Assembly: GCA_037975125.1 (NCBI GenBank)
Contig: CM075857.1
Span: forward strand, 86,624,699-86,688,698
Length of the DNA stretch: 64,000 nt
Direction: 5' to 3'
From: Latrodectus hesperus
Lineage: Eukaryota > Arthropoda > Arachnida > Araneae > Theridiidae
A program made the translations under genes and the position numbers. This document shows, in pieces, positions 29,240 through 40,379 of the stretch. The notes below the pieces were generated by a model that did not search any database, had not been told where the DNA came from, and was given only the letters and a program-made list of their open reading frames with translations. Numbering within the stretch: position 1 is the stretch's first letter; each line of letters opens with the position of its first letter.

Positions 29240-29660
29240 GTGAAGCTTATAAATTAAATCAAGGAATGGCTCAGGAAACAATTTGCATAAATTTGTTTTG
29301 GTAAGTCACACAATTAATGAGAAGACAAAACAAGCTCAATGTCAGCGAATAAATGCAATGATTGCTAAAACATGTATTATGAATACTCGTGATGTGTTCA
29401 ACACAGATGCCGTATTGTTCAGGAATCCAGATTTTGAATTTTTTGGCGATGAAGAAATATTGCCAAGATGTATTGTGACGTGCCAATGACGTAACTATTA
29501 GGGCTGCTAAAATACAATTTTCTACATAATTTGTATGTCTCCATATCTATGACGTAATAAAAATCAGGTTGCCAAATACATAAAAACATTCTCCAAAATA
29601 TCACCAAACACAGAATTTGGCCTCCTGGATCATACGGCATCTGTGCCATGTGGTTTTAAG
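29240..29660. other. unrecognised open frames on both strands
   Basis: Plus-strand 29283-29489 reads, near its end, FNTDAVLFRNPDFEFFGDEE then ILPRCIVTCQ. Minus-strand frames 29271-29486 and 29419-29649 overlap it. The plus frame looks more protein-like than most here but matches nothing I know. It may be a transposon remnant or chance. Confidence 0.25.
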
Positions 29661-29815
29661 AAGAATTCTTTAAAATAATTTCGTTAGAGAAATCATGCTC
29701 GAATATCTTAAGATTAAATGTTAATTTCATATACTTCAACTTTAGTATAAGGATATATTTTTTTCTTAATGAAACATATAAATCTAAAGTAGGTAACAAT
29801 ATTTGACACTTTAAC

Positions 29816-29886
29816 ACAATCACATTAATTTACTAAATAATATATTAATGTGGTTATGTTAAAATTCAATAAATTAATGTGATTGT
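29816..29886. repeat. inverted repeat with a third related copy in the loop
   Basis: ACAATCACATTAATTTA (29816-29832) and its exact reverse complement (29870-29886) enclose a loop that holds a further copy, ATTAATGTGGTTATGTTAA, which also pairs with the left arm with two mismatches. Confidence 0.8.
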
Positions 29887-30639
29887 TTCGCAAACGATAT
29901 ACATATTGAGTGATACAGTAAAATAAATGAAAAATAAAGTTACACTGAGTCAATTAAATAAACACGAGTTTAAAACATTATTCACAATCTTAATTTTCTT
30001 ATTTATATATTTAAAAAAATATTCATGCATTATAAAAGGTAAACGTTAATATGTTTTTAGGATTAAATATAAAAAAATTAGAACATTAATAACCTTAAAT
30101 TATTTTGAAACCTATTTAAAGTTATGAAATTTAAGTTTTATTAAATTTTGAATTATATTTTAGATATTATTCTCAAAATAAAATAGCCATCAAGATTAAA
30201 CAGATTATATTCTTATTATTGTTTTCCAAAATATAATTGTTCATAAATAAATATTTAAATAAGTGAGATTATTTAATATAAATTATTACTGAAAATAATT
30301 TTTTGATTGAATTTCACTGTTTAGAAAAATATATGAAAAATATGTGATAACTTTTGTAATAATTTGATAGCTTAGAGTAATGACAAAATACTTTAAATTT
30401 TTAATTTAGAATTGTAGTTAGTAATATTAATTATTTAGTGGAAATGGCTTTAGTCGAATAATTTACCCTTTTATTTTAGAATAGAATAGTACTACTAATT
30501 TTAAAAATAAAGTATAAAAAGATAGATTAAAATATATTAACTGCTTATTAAGTATTTAATTATCTATCGAAACCTTATAGGATGCTAGTATAAGATTTTC
30601 TGATTTCTGCTTAGTGAAATAATTTCTGAATTAAGTTAG

Positions 30640-30717
30640 ATATAATTTTTTACTTAACATATAAAATATAATTTTTTACTTAACATATATAATATAATTT
30701 TTTACTTAACAAAAATA
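30640..30717. repeat. three 26-bp tandem copies
   Basis: ATATAATTTTTTACTTAACA followed by six variable bases occurs at 30640-30665, 30666-30691 and 30692-30717. The first 20 bases are identical in all three. Confidence 0.92.
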
Positions 30718-32428
30718 ATATTTACTAAATTATTTAAAATAATATGTTTTATCTTTTGAGAAAAAAATAAAATAATCAACAACAATTTTGATTTAACAGG
30801 AAAAAAGCAACAATTTAATTAACTTTTGAGTAAACATTTTAATTTGAAGACAATGCAGAGAGAATTCAATGTCGGAGTAAGCAATCTCTATGCTCTCTAC
30901 GCAAACAATTAAAGACTTGTCCTTAATGTATATATTTTAAAGAAAGAATATAATAAATGTTAATGAATTGTGATTTTTATAAAAATAAACAAAGAATGCT
31001 TTTAAAATTCCGCAAAAAGCAATTTAATTGCATTGAAGGACTAGTATGAACTAATGAAATATATCTATATATAGTTAGTTTTCTATTCATCAAAAAGAAA
31101 AAAAATTGATTTAAATGAATAAATGATTAATTGAGTATAATTCAATTTTCAAATGTTTGTTTATTTATTTAGTTTAATTTAATAATGTTTGATAGACCAG
31201 AGAGTATAAAAGAACAAAAAGTTAATGTCAATTTTAATGAAATATGAGCATTCATTTATATTAAGTTTTCAGTCATTGAATATAAAGTTTTGATATCATA
31301 ACTGAAATATAAGTTATATTGACTTAACGTTATTTGAATAGTTTGATTAATTAATTACTGTAGGAGAAAGATATTTTTTATTAAATTTTGAGTTGAAATA
31401 TAATTTATTTTAAGATTATGATTTTAAAAATAGATTAAATTTCACATGTTTTTTTAATAAATGATTATTTAAATGTAATATTTAATAATTACAAATTGAA
31501 ATATTATTTATTATATACACAATTAATTATTATACTTAAAATTTATTTTGATATGATATAAAAATGAGAATGTCTTCCATTAAGGATTATTAATCAATTA
31601 TTAAAAAATAATGTATTTTGTTGAATTTATAAAGGCAAAAAATAAATTTTAATGTTATCATTTAAAACACATAAATATACATAGTATGTTAAGTATCTTA
31701 TGTTTAAAATGCTCTATGCAACTTTTTTTAAATTTCATCCATAATTGTAGTTTGTGATTTCATATTTGTATTTTTGGTCGAATAAATTTTCTTCAATTTA
31801 AAAGATCTAGGTCTTTTAGTAGATACTGAAATTATATATTAGAATCCTTTTTCTTAGACTTATTTAACATATTAAATCTTTTAAAAATCAAGAATTAAAT
31901 TTATGGATGTTAAATAAAATATAAATACAAACCAATTCTTTCTTAAAGAAAAATAAACAGCATTACATAATAATTTCTGAAAATGTATTTAATTATGAAA
32001 AATAATTTAATTCAACAAAAATTGTAAAAAATTATCACAAGTATGCGAGGTCCAAAATTGATTTTCAATTTGATTAATTTATTTATCATCATGAACGACA
32101 GTTCAGATTTTTTTTTGAAAAAAAGGAAAATTTAGTGAAAATATAATAATCGAAAATATAAATAAAATTATCGTATGTTTATCTGCAATAATTTAACTGT
32201 TAAATAGTTAACAATTTCATGTAACAGACCACAATATTACTGTAATCTTCTAAGGAAATGTAAGGCAATTAATTTTAAATTAAACTTATGAACACATTTT
32301 AATTATTGCCATAAATTTAACTTAATATTTACTGCTTTATTTTGTTATCTTTTTTCGAGTCAAGGTAAATAATGAAAAATATAACGAAAATTTTGTTCAT
32401 TAATATTTATTATTGAAATGAAATTCTG

Positions 32429-32505
32429 TCAATAATGATTTTGACATAATATTTCAATATATTAATAAATATAATATGCAACATTATGTCAAAATTATTT
32501 ATTGA
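32429..32505. repeat. inverted repeat, arms about 22 bp
   Basis: TCAATAATGATTTTGACATA (32429 on) and the reverse complement of ATTATGTCAAAATTATTTAT (32483 on) match apart from one mismatch and one indel, with a 32-nt loop. Confidence 0.75.
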
Positions 32506-32699
32506 AAATAATTAAAATGTCCAAAAAAGTAAAAGCTTTTTTTTAATTTTATAATATTTAAAACCAGAAAAAATTATAAAAAAATTTTAGGAATAAAATG
32601 TTGTTTGTTATATAAAGACGATGAGACAGCATGACGTTAAATTTAAATAATTTAAAGAAACTAGACCTTTTATACTTTTTGTATCAACTTATTTCTCAT

Positions 32700-33120
32700 T
32701 GAAATAGTATAGAAAATTGTATAAAAATTCTAGCAGTTTCCAAATGAAATTCAACAACAAAATGAAATTCTGTCAAACTATCCTGGTACAAAAAAGAAGA
32801 GAAGGGAAAAAATCATTCCTATCTAAAAAAAGAAAGAAAGACATTGGGGAAAGAAAAATTCAGATGGTTTTATGTAAAACAGAATATATTTCTTTTCCTG
32901 GTCCTTCTCTCGCAGCCTTTTTCTCTTATTTACTTTGTGAGAAGAACCAAAAACTTTTCAGTAAAAACTGTCGTGGGTATGCTTTTATATATATGTTTAT
33001 TTTCTTCCACAGATTGCTTTGCTAGTACAAGATAGGCCAGGCGACGTGTCTAAGTCAATGATGGTCTTCTTTTCAGCTTTCGAGAAGACAGTGAAATTAG
33101 GTAGCATTTCCTGAAATATT
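32700..33120 (+). other. GC-richer patch, unrecognised frame
   Basis: A 102-codon frame (32717-33025) is Lys-rich at first and then reads SFPGPSLAAFFSYLLCEKNQ. A pyrimidine-rich stretch ending CCACAG (about 33013) looks like a splice acceptor, followed by ATTGCTTTGCTAGTACAAG. No product is recognised and an alternative is chance. Confidence 0.25.
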
Positions 33121-33257
33121 CATGAAAACCAAATTATCATAAATAAAAAGGTAAAATGTATTATTTCATATTATTTTAAATTATTATTTTAAATTTTATT
33201 TCAATTAATGATTGTTTTAATTTGATATTCTGGCATGTTAGATACTAGAATATTTAT

Positions 33258-33611
<354 letters not shown>

Positions 33612-33614
33612 TAT

Positions 33615-34765
33615 TGAAGTACAAAATGATTTTTTGATTTTTTTTAACATTTTCTTATATTATCAGGTTGCAAAATGTAAATATTCAATAAATAATTAGT
33701 TAATAAAATATTACTTAGACAATATAAATCATTCCATTTTACTGCATCAACAGTATGTATACATTTTTCAAACAATAATATTTATATAATGCAGTTAATT
33801 AATTAAGTAGTACTGAATAAGGTTATTAGTTAAATAAAATGCTTAGTGCATTAAAAAATGCTTAATGGCTACAAAGCCTGTATTTTAAGGATTCTTTCAA
33901 GTAACATAGTGAAAGAAACATTTTGAATACATTTTTTCCAAGCACTTTGACTTCAAACCTACTAAAAAATTTCAAATGAAATTTCTTGAATCAGATCAAC
34001 TTACAGAGAAAAATATATATAGATATTGCTATAAATTAAATGTGCAGCTTTTTTAAAATACTAAAAATTACATCTTTCAAAATTTATATTTGACACCGTT
34101 CAAAAATACCAGTCATATACTTTTTTGATAAATTAAGTTATAATGCTTTAAAAAGAGTGACTAGGGTAAAAATGATTGATGTGTGCCACAAATGTCCTTT
34201 TTATTTATACAGTAATGACAAAATCTTTTATATTGTATTTTTTCGAAAATTGATCCATACAAAGAATAATTATTATACTAACTAATATGTATTTATTAAC
34301 TCTAAATTAATTTACAATTTATAAAGAAAAGTTGTATAAATTATTAAATTAACTGTGTATGTTAAAGAATATGAGTACTCTTATCATCGATTCTGAAATT
34401 AGGAGACGTAAATAAATTGTAAAATAAAAATAATAAATTTTTTAAAGGAATTCTTTTTCACAGAATTTAATTGAAATAAATTTATACGATCAAGAGTTGT
34501 TTATTTTAATATTACTTTATATACCATTCGAATTATTAGTTGATATTCAGGATTTTCTTACTGAACTTATCATAGAAACTCATAAATTAAATTTAGCTTA
34601 TTTTATAATGGTTAAAAATTTAAAATTAAGAAATGTATCCTTTTTTTAAAATAAAATTGAATCTGATTTCTCTTAAAAAACTTAAAGACGGGTTGATGTT
34701 TAAATTATGTTCATGATTATATAATACATATAAACATATAATTAAAATAAATTAAGTTGCCTAAT
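33615..34765. other. AT-rich non-coding stretch
   Basis: No feature recognised. Confidence 0.6.
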
Positions 34766-34769
34766 CTTA

Positions 34770-35330
34770 ATGTGCACAGCGTTAACTGATGAAATTTTTA
34801 ACGGATTGGAATCTTATTTTCATATTTTAAACTATTTTTTATCCAGACGAATTTTTGACAGGTACATCTCCATTTTTTTAAAATTGTATTACTTTCTCAG
34901 AAAATTATATTTGGAAGCATTTTTTGGATCTTGGCGATATATTTCTTTGCAACCGAAAATCAAAGATCATTTTCTCTTAACGATCGGAATATCCGGCAAC
35001 CCCGGATACCGAATGCTTTCCACAGGAATACATTTTTATTGCTATTTTCTTTCGAGTAAACATTATTTTGAATGCCGGATTGTCTGGATATGGCGTTTAT
35101 GGCCCGGAATTAAGGCTCGACTGACTCGGGTAGAATTGAAAAGAGAGCCATAAATAAAGTTTTCCGTAATACATCCGAATGTTTTCCGGAAAACATTTTC
35201 TTGAATTCCGCGGAATGCTCAGGGTAAAAGATTTCTCTGCAATCTTAAGTTTCTTTATCTTCCACTAAAGATTTTCTTGATTTCTTTTCCAAAACTTCTG
35301 CATAACATTACGCTTTCCTCGCTCTCACAA
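34770..35330 (+). other. GC-richer island with a 127-codon open frame
   Basis: The frame 34770-35153 is the longest non-microsatellite frame apart from the LINE fragment. It is hydrophobic and aromatic-rich (LKLYYFLRKLYLEAFFGSW; IVWIWRLWPGIKARLTRVEL), with no domain that I recognise. Its second half and the following 180 bp are GC-richer and dense in TCCGG/CGGAAT, including a perfect 20-bp palindrome at 35178-35197. I read it more as a motif-rich regulatory island than a gene. Confidence 0.3.
35178..35197. other. perfect 20-bp palindrome
   Basis: AATGTTTTCCGGAAAACATT is a perfect palindrome, followed eight bases later by the 12-bp palindrome ATTCCGCGGAAT (35205-35216). The TTCCGGAA core is an ETS- or dimer-site-like sequence; the factor is unknown. 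Confidence 0.6.
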
Positions 35331-35635
35331 ATGCTGATGGAATTTTATACAAAATGTTAAAGATGCCAAAATAGAATGAGAAAAAATGGGAATTTCTGAA
35401 ACAAAATTCATTAAATTGTTAAATTATATGTATTATAATGTTGCAAAAATATTAAATGAAATAAATTGTTTGAAATATTAAAGCATATTTTATTTTTTAT
35501 TTCAAGTGAAAATAAATAAGTCGAAATGTTTATTAAAATTTAATATATATTATCTTCAAAATATTGATTTCTTCTTTATTGTTTACCTTAAATTTGATAA
35601 TCAAATAAACAAACATTAAACTTTTAAAACTAGTT

Positions 35636-35940
35636 AACCATTAAAAGAAGTAAAAGGGTTATGAATTTGATATATAAGGTAAGCAAGATATTTCTTGCCA
35701 TTTTCGCGTTGTCATTGAGGGAAATGGGAATAAGTATGTAATTAGTATATGATGTGATTGAGACATTGGACAGTCGAGTAGGAATATGTGTCGTTATAGA
35801 AACAGGTCTCCACGTGCATTCATCAATCGTAACTCGTATAGCTGTGAAGAGAAATGGACGTGTTGAAGGTGCTCGTTCGGTGTTGCTTTCTGTACGAATT
35901 GAAAGTGGTTTTATTTGCTGTTTTACCATTGGTTCATAAT
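35636..35940. other. unrecognised segment open on both strands, beside mariner
   Basis: About 300 bp is less AT-rich than its flanks. It has a minus-strand open frame of 99 codons (35929-35630; contains TESNTERAPSTRPFLFTAIR and SVSITTHIPTRLS-like runs) and an overlapping plus-strand frame of 61 codons (35754-35939). I do not recognise either product. It abuts the mariner relic and may be the remnant of another repeat or of the host sequence it entered. Confidence 0.35.
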
Positions 35941-35949
35941 TTAAGGACT

Positions 35950-36480
35950 AGAGTTTTATCCCCCTAAGATGAAATTGGTGTTTGGTGGACTGTGTGGTGG
36001 TGGATGAAACTGGTGTTTTGGTTGTCAAGTGATAACCAAAGAGCTGCTACTGAGGGGCCAAACTGTAATTGCAAACCTGTACTCGCAGCAAATGGAATGT
36101 GTGCTACAAGCATTGCAATAGAAGGAGGCAAAACTGGCTAATAACAAGACTGCACTGTTCTTGACAGACTATGCAAGGTCACATGTCCCGCGAGTGGCTA
36201 GGAATACCATTCAGAGATTAGTTGAGAGATTTTGAGTCTCCTTCTTACTATTCTAACTTTGCGCCATCAGATTACCACCATTTCCATTCCTGCATAATCA
36301 TCTTGGTGGAAAATCTTTCACCAATAAAGCAGACTTGGGACAAGCACTTACGAACTTCGTTGCGTCCAAATCACTTGAGTTTTTTCCAAGGGGATAGCAC
36401 AACTGGAGACACGTTGACAAAATGTACCGGATGCCGATGGTGATTACTTCGAGGAACAACAATAAGCAACACTTTTAGAT
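35950..36480 (+). pseudogene. mariner (DD34D) transposase relic, C-terminal half
   Basis: Segments in shifting frames read ITKELLLRGQTV, ANLYSQQMECVLQALQ, stop, AKLANNKTALFLTDYARSHV, RVARNTIQRL, then FAPSDYHHFHS, HLGGKSFTNKADLGQAL and ASKSLEFFPRG. These are the order and motifs of mariner transposases. The second catalytic Asp is in FLTDYARSH (family form D-N-A-R-P-H, so the Asn is already lost) and the third in APSDYHHF. Several stops and frameshifts show it is dead. The DNA-binding N-terminus is not present. GGACATCCTG at 36644-36653 could mark the right terminal repeat, but no matching left end was found nearby. Confidence 0.85.
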
Positions 36481-36659
36481 AATTTTCTTTTAGACCATTT
36501 AAAATGGCAAGAATTTTCTTATTTATCTTACATAATAATATCAAGGTAGTTTTGAAAAGTATGAGGAGCGTTTACCTCTCAAAATATGCGTATTTTTAAC
36601 TCTAAGGACAGTTGTTTTTCTTTTTTTTAAACGACAGCTATCTGGACATCCTGAATAAC

Positions 36660-37485
36660 AGTATTACGGACTTTTTTCATAATTTATTAATTTTTTTAAA
36701 CGCCGCTGTAATGATCTAGAAGTCTAATGATCTCCCTCAGCAAATATTAAGCAATGCAGATGCTGAAGCTCATGAGCAGATGCAGAAAGCATTTTCCATA
36801 TTTTATTTAACTTTCTGTACCAGTAATGAATGATGAATTAAGGAAACTGTCTATTTAATGATTAGAAACTTTAGATAAAATCCTGATTATATTTATAAAG
36901 ATTTATACCCAATTCAGAAATAAGTGGGTCATTTTTTTTCTTTTGTTTACATGTAAATACAAATTTAATTGTCACTCTAAAGAGCGTTCTTTTTTATACT
37001 TTTCTCAGTTTTAGATTCTAATGCAAACTATTTTTCTATATTGTTTTAGTTATCCATTTATTATATATTGGTGTTTTTCTCTACTGAATTTCTTATTTTT
37101 CTGTGCAACCATCACAAAGTGAAAGTTGGAAAAACTGAATCTTATTTTCGAATTCGTTGAAATCCTCTTGCATGTAAGCAGCATAGAAATTAAGCATACA
37201 TTCTTTCAAATGTAAATTATTTTCAAGATACTTCTTACGTGCTAAATTTAACAATGTATACAAAAGTGTTCTACAGACACTATACACTGTTCTACAGACA
37301 GTATACGCACTATTTGTCATAAAAATTACCATATTAGTTAAATATCTCGTCATCTCTTACAAAAACACATGCATGAGTAGGTTATATACGTTGATCTTCA
37401 AATTATAGGAAAATAATTAGTTTTTAAAGTATTCATGGTATCACATTGGTGTTAGTGACACTTACAGTGAGAATAAAGGATAATT
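36660..37485. other. AT-rich stretch between transposon relics
   Basis: A minus-strand 86-codon frame (37353-37093) reads KYLENNLHLKECMLNFYAAY and QFFQLSLCDGCTEK. It is somewhat protein-like but not recognised. Confidence 0.3.
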
Positions 37486-37489
37486 TGTC

Positions 37490-37770
37490 TTCTCGGGGTG
37501 GAGAGGCTAGCGATAGCTAGACTCTACCAGTAGCAAGCTATCGCTAGGAGACCAGCGATAGCTTGCTACTGGTAGAGTCTCCCAAGTAGGACAGGCCAAA
37601 GGGTAGGTACCTCACGAAAAAGAACACCAACCCGAGCCAAGACAGGATTCTACCTTTATGGTGCTCGGATCCCCGGATCTGGTCCCCGATTTCCTTAGGG
37701 TCAACGGTCTGAAGAACCTTGTGTGACTTCCTCAGACATTTAGAGGATAAGCCACAACGCAACAAGGATA
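37490..37770 (-). mobile_element. probable retroelement 3'-end fragment
   Basis: This is a GC-rich block in an AT-rich setting, with words such as GGTGCTCGGATCCCCGG, CCAACCCGAGCCAAGACAGG and CCTTAGGGTCAACGG. On the minus strand it reads like the untranslated 3' part of an arthropod retroelement that I recall only in outline (CCGGATCC..., GTGAGGTACCTACCC, CCCCGAGAAGAC). No protein motif is visible. The family assignment is from memory and weak; the sharp composition change is directly seen. Confidence 0.45.
37519..37580. repeat. 27-bp perfect inverted duplication
   Basis: Arms 37519-37545 and 37554-37580 are exact reverse complements around an 8-nt loop (AGGAGACC). The arms start AGACTCTACCAGTAGC and end AGCTATCGCT. 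A third partial copy of AGCGATAGCT lies just to the left (37510-37518 region). It sits inside the retroelement-like block, and one arm plus loop looks inserted. Confidence 0.9.
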
Positions 37771-37774
37771 ATTT

Positions 37775-39635
37775 TATGGTAGTTTTTCATAAGAAATTCG
37801 CATTTCATTATTTTTTAAAAGAAAAAGTTTTTTATGCCTCCTCTAAGAAGAAAGAATGTTATCACACGTTAGTGAAAAGTCGAATTGGCAATCACTGGAC
37901 TGCGATTTAACTTATTGCAATGTTTGCAATATTGCAGCTTACTTCTGTGGCAATTTCTTAAATTTCAGAACAAAACTTTTCAGTTCAGAATCGGTGAATT
38001 CATGACAATGTATATATTCTAATTTACATAAGAGTAATGTATTAAATCTCACTTTACGTATGGAAATCTTAAAAAGAATTGAGATCACATTATATAGTTG
38101 CATGAATTAATTATAATATTTGTACACATTTCTGTTAGAAACTCGCATGTTTTTATAAATTTATAAAATAGTTTTTTCTCAGTTCAAAATGTGTGTAAAA
38201 GACTATTTAAAAAAACATAGTTTTATTAAAGAGAAGTGGAAATAATTTCTCTTCAAACTATGCTAATACATTGTCTTTTAAAAACGAGAATATAATAAGT
38301 GAAATCCTATATATTTCCTCATAATAATAATATGTGAACAAATTGTTTTTCATTATTAATTGATAATTTAGTTATAGTTTAATTCAACTATAATTTAAAA
38401 TTTATAAAAATGCTTTCGAATAATAAGAATGTGCCAAAAAACGAATAATACTTTTAGAGGTAATCTGATTTTTTCTGAAAACTGCTTTTTGAATAGAAAT
38501 TCACATTCTCTTTTATTGAATTGTTGGATAATTTAGAGAATAAGAAAGGTCTAAAGCATTAAATACATATGTATACAAAAATAAAAAAAAATTATTTTAT
38601 TTATAAATTCTGTAGAGTTGTGCAAATGAACACAACTCTGTAGAACTTACAAATAAAATCAATATACAAAATATGCAATGATACAGCGAGAAATCAAGTC
38701 TAACTTGAACAAAATATTGGTCAGAAAGAACTAGATTTTCTCAAGCCCACTTTTAATACATTTTTACATAAAATAATCTGCATGTTTCTGAATGCCAATA
38801 AAAAATACTTTAAATTCTCTATTCTTTTAGGGAACATATAAATAAATTCTTTTAGTTTCAAAATAAGTAAAATAGCTGTTTGAAAATTTCCCAATTTTTA
38901 AGTAAAACATGTGATAAGAAAAATTAAAATAAAGATTTTCATAGAAGCACTAGTCAAACTATTAATGTTGGAATCTATATTTCAAAAATATATTTTTAGT
39001 TACTAGAAGTTACTTAGTTAATGGAAATGCAACTTTCATTACGCTATAAAATCGAGATGTTCTGGCCAGACAAGAAAAATATTCCTCTTTGATCTGAGAT
39101 CATTGAAAGACATTTAATTAATCATAAATACCTTTTATTACGCATTATCAAAAATAAATTTACTAATAACAGTAATGGTTTTCTCTCTCTCTTTCTCTTC
39201 GGTTATATTATTTCCATTCTTTTCTAATTGAATAAGAAGCAATGCATTTTTCCATATTTTTTTTATTTTTGTACATGGTTAGGTTTGTTTCTCAGATAAA
39301 TTCAAGAAGTTTACCTTTATCAATTAATAATAATCTTTTGTCAGATTTAAGTTACATTTTGGTTTGTTTTGTGATATATATGATTGTATACTTCCTTAAG
39401 TTGAGAGTAACACTTTCCTTATCCATTTTCACTCGTGTTTATAAATTAAGGATAATGCAAGTTCAGGCAAAGAAAGAGACAGAAGCAAAACAAATGTGAC
39501 TTATTTGTAAAGTCTATTTTTTAAACTAAAGGTAAAGAGCAAAAAAAAAAGATGCTATAAGTTTGACATCATTAATAAAAATTGCGATTTTTACTTCCTG
39601 GAGCCAATTAAAAAAAGAACCTATTTACCAAAGCC
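37775..39635. other. AT-rich non-coding stretch
   Basis: Contains only the short hairpin at 38.6 kb and a pyrimidine-rich CTCTCTCTCTTTCTC run at about 39184. No gene recognised. Confidence 0.55.
38614..38639. repeat. short perfect hairpin
   Basis: AGAGTTGTG (38614-38622) and CACAACTCT (38631-38639) around an 8-nt loop, flanked by a direct TCTGTAGA repeat. Confidence 0.7.
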
Positions 39636-39639
39636 AATA

Positions 39640-40374
39640 TAACATGGTTGGTACGATGGATAACACATAGACGATGCAATATAGGCCGTACAGACGATGC
39701 AATATAGGCCGTACAACGCCTAGGCATGCTGAGTATCAAATCATCGATCTGATCTAGGGGAATATTACACCACTCATTAAGCAATGCTCTCTGAAGTTCC
39801 GGTAGACATGTGGGAGGGGGTTGACAGGTTGAAATTCATCGGCCAAGCATGTCCCACGCATGTTCTGTTGGATTCAAATTAGATGAGTATGCTAGCCAGT
39901 CCATACGGGTGATATCCTCCGATTGAAGGCATTCGTTTACAATGTTTGAAATGTTAGGACGGGAGTTGTCATCCATGAACAGAAATTCAGCACTCATGGC
40001 ACCCCGAAACAAACCTACATGTTGCTTTAGAATGACATCCCAATAGATGTGGCCTGTTATGATTACATTCTGAACATGCAGGTTAGTTCTGGAACCCATA
40101 ATAATTCCTCTTTAAACGAGCTATCCTGCACCAATGTAATGGTGTCGTTCAATGGTGTTCTCTTGGTGGTAACGGGTACCTGGCCCTCTTTGGGACGACC
40201 TGTGATGTTACGTCTAATCACATTACCATCATCTTGGAACCATTGCCAAAGCCTGGAGATGACACTCTAGGCGATTCCTAGTTCATCGGATACTTCCAGC
40301 ATGGTACGCCTACATTCCAGACGGCCAATAATTCTACCACATAAAACATCATCGAAATGCTTCCTTTGTGACAT
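39640..40374 (-). pseudogene. Tc1-family DNA transposase relic with internal deletion
   Basis: On the minus strand an ATG at 40374 opens MSQRKHFDDVLCGRIIGRL, followed by the helix-turn-helix part (TMLEVSDELGIA, a stop at 40267-40269, then SVISRLWQWFQDDG) and a GRP motif. The C-terminal half resumes as GSRTNLHVQNVIITGHIYWD. It has FMDDNSRPN, holding the second catalytic Asp, and NPTEHAWDMLGR, holding the catalytic Glu, then a stop at the tail, WCNIPLDQIDDLILSMPRRC and IASS. About 100 residues between the two halves, including the first catalytic Asp (family motif DESRF), are missing, so it cannot be active. I could not identify terminal inverted repeats. Confidence 0.88.
39670..39715. repeat. 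23-bp perfect tandem duplication in the Tc1 relic
   Basis: Two exact copies (39670-39692 and 39693-39715) begin GACGATGCAATATAGG and end CGTACA. They lie near the 3' end of the transposase coding region and shift its frame. Perfect identity suggests a recent slip relative to the age of the element. Confidence 0.9.
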
Positions 40375-40379
40375 AACTA

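Larger units (their letters stand above)
29890..32695. other. AT-rich non-coding stretch
   Basis: Only the 26-bp tandem repeat and the 32.4-kb inverted repeat stand out. Confidence 0.6.

Noticed and set aside
36031..36043. Minus-strand CTCTTTGGTTATC resembling the miR-9 seed region
   Set aside because: It lies in the mariner relic, the rest of miR-9 is absent and no hairpin forms.
39095..39104. TGAGATCATT, the first ten bases of bantam microRNA
   Set aside because: The following bases diverge from bantam and the flanks do not form a precursor hairpin.
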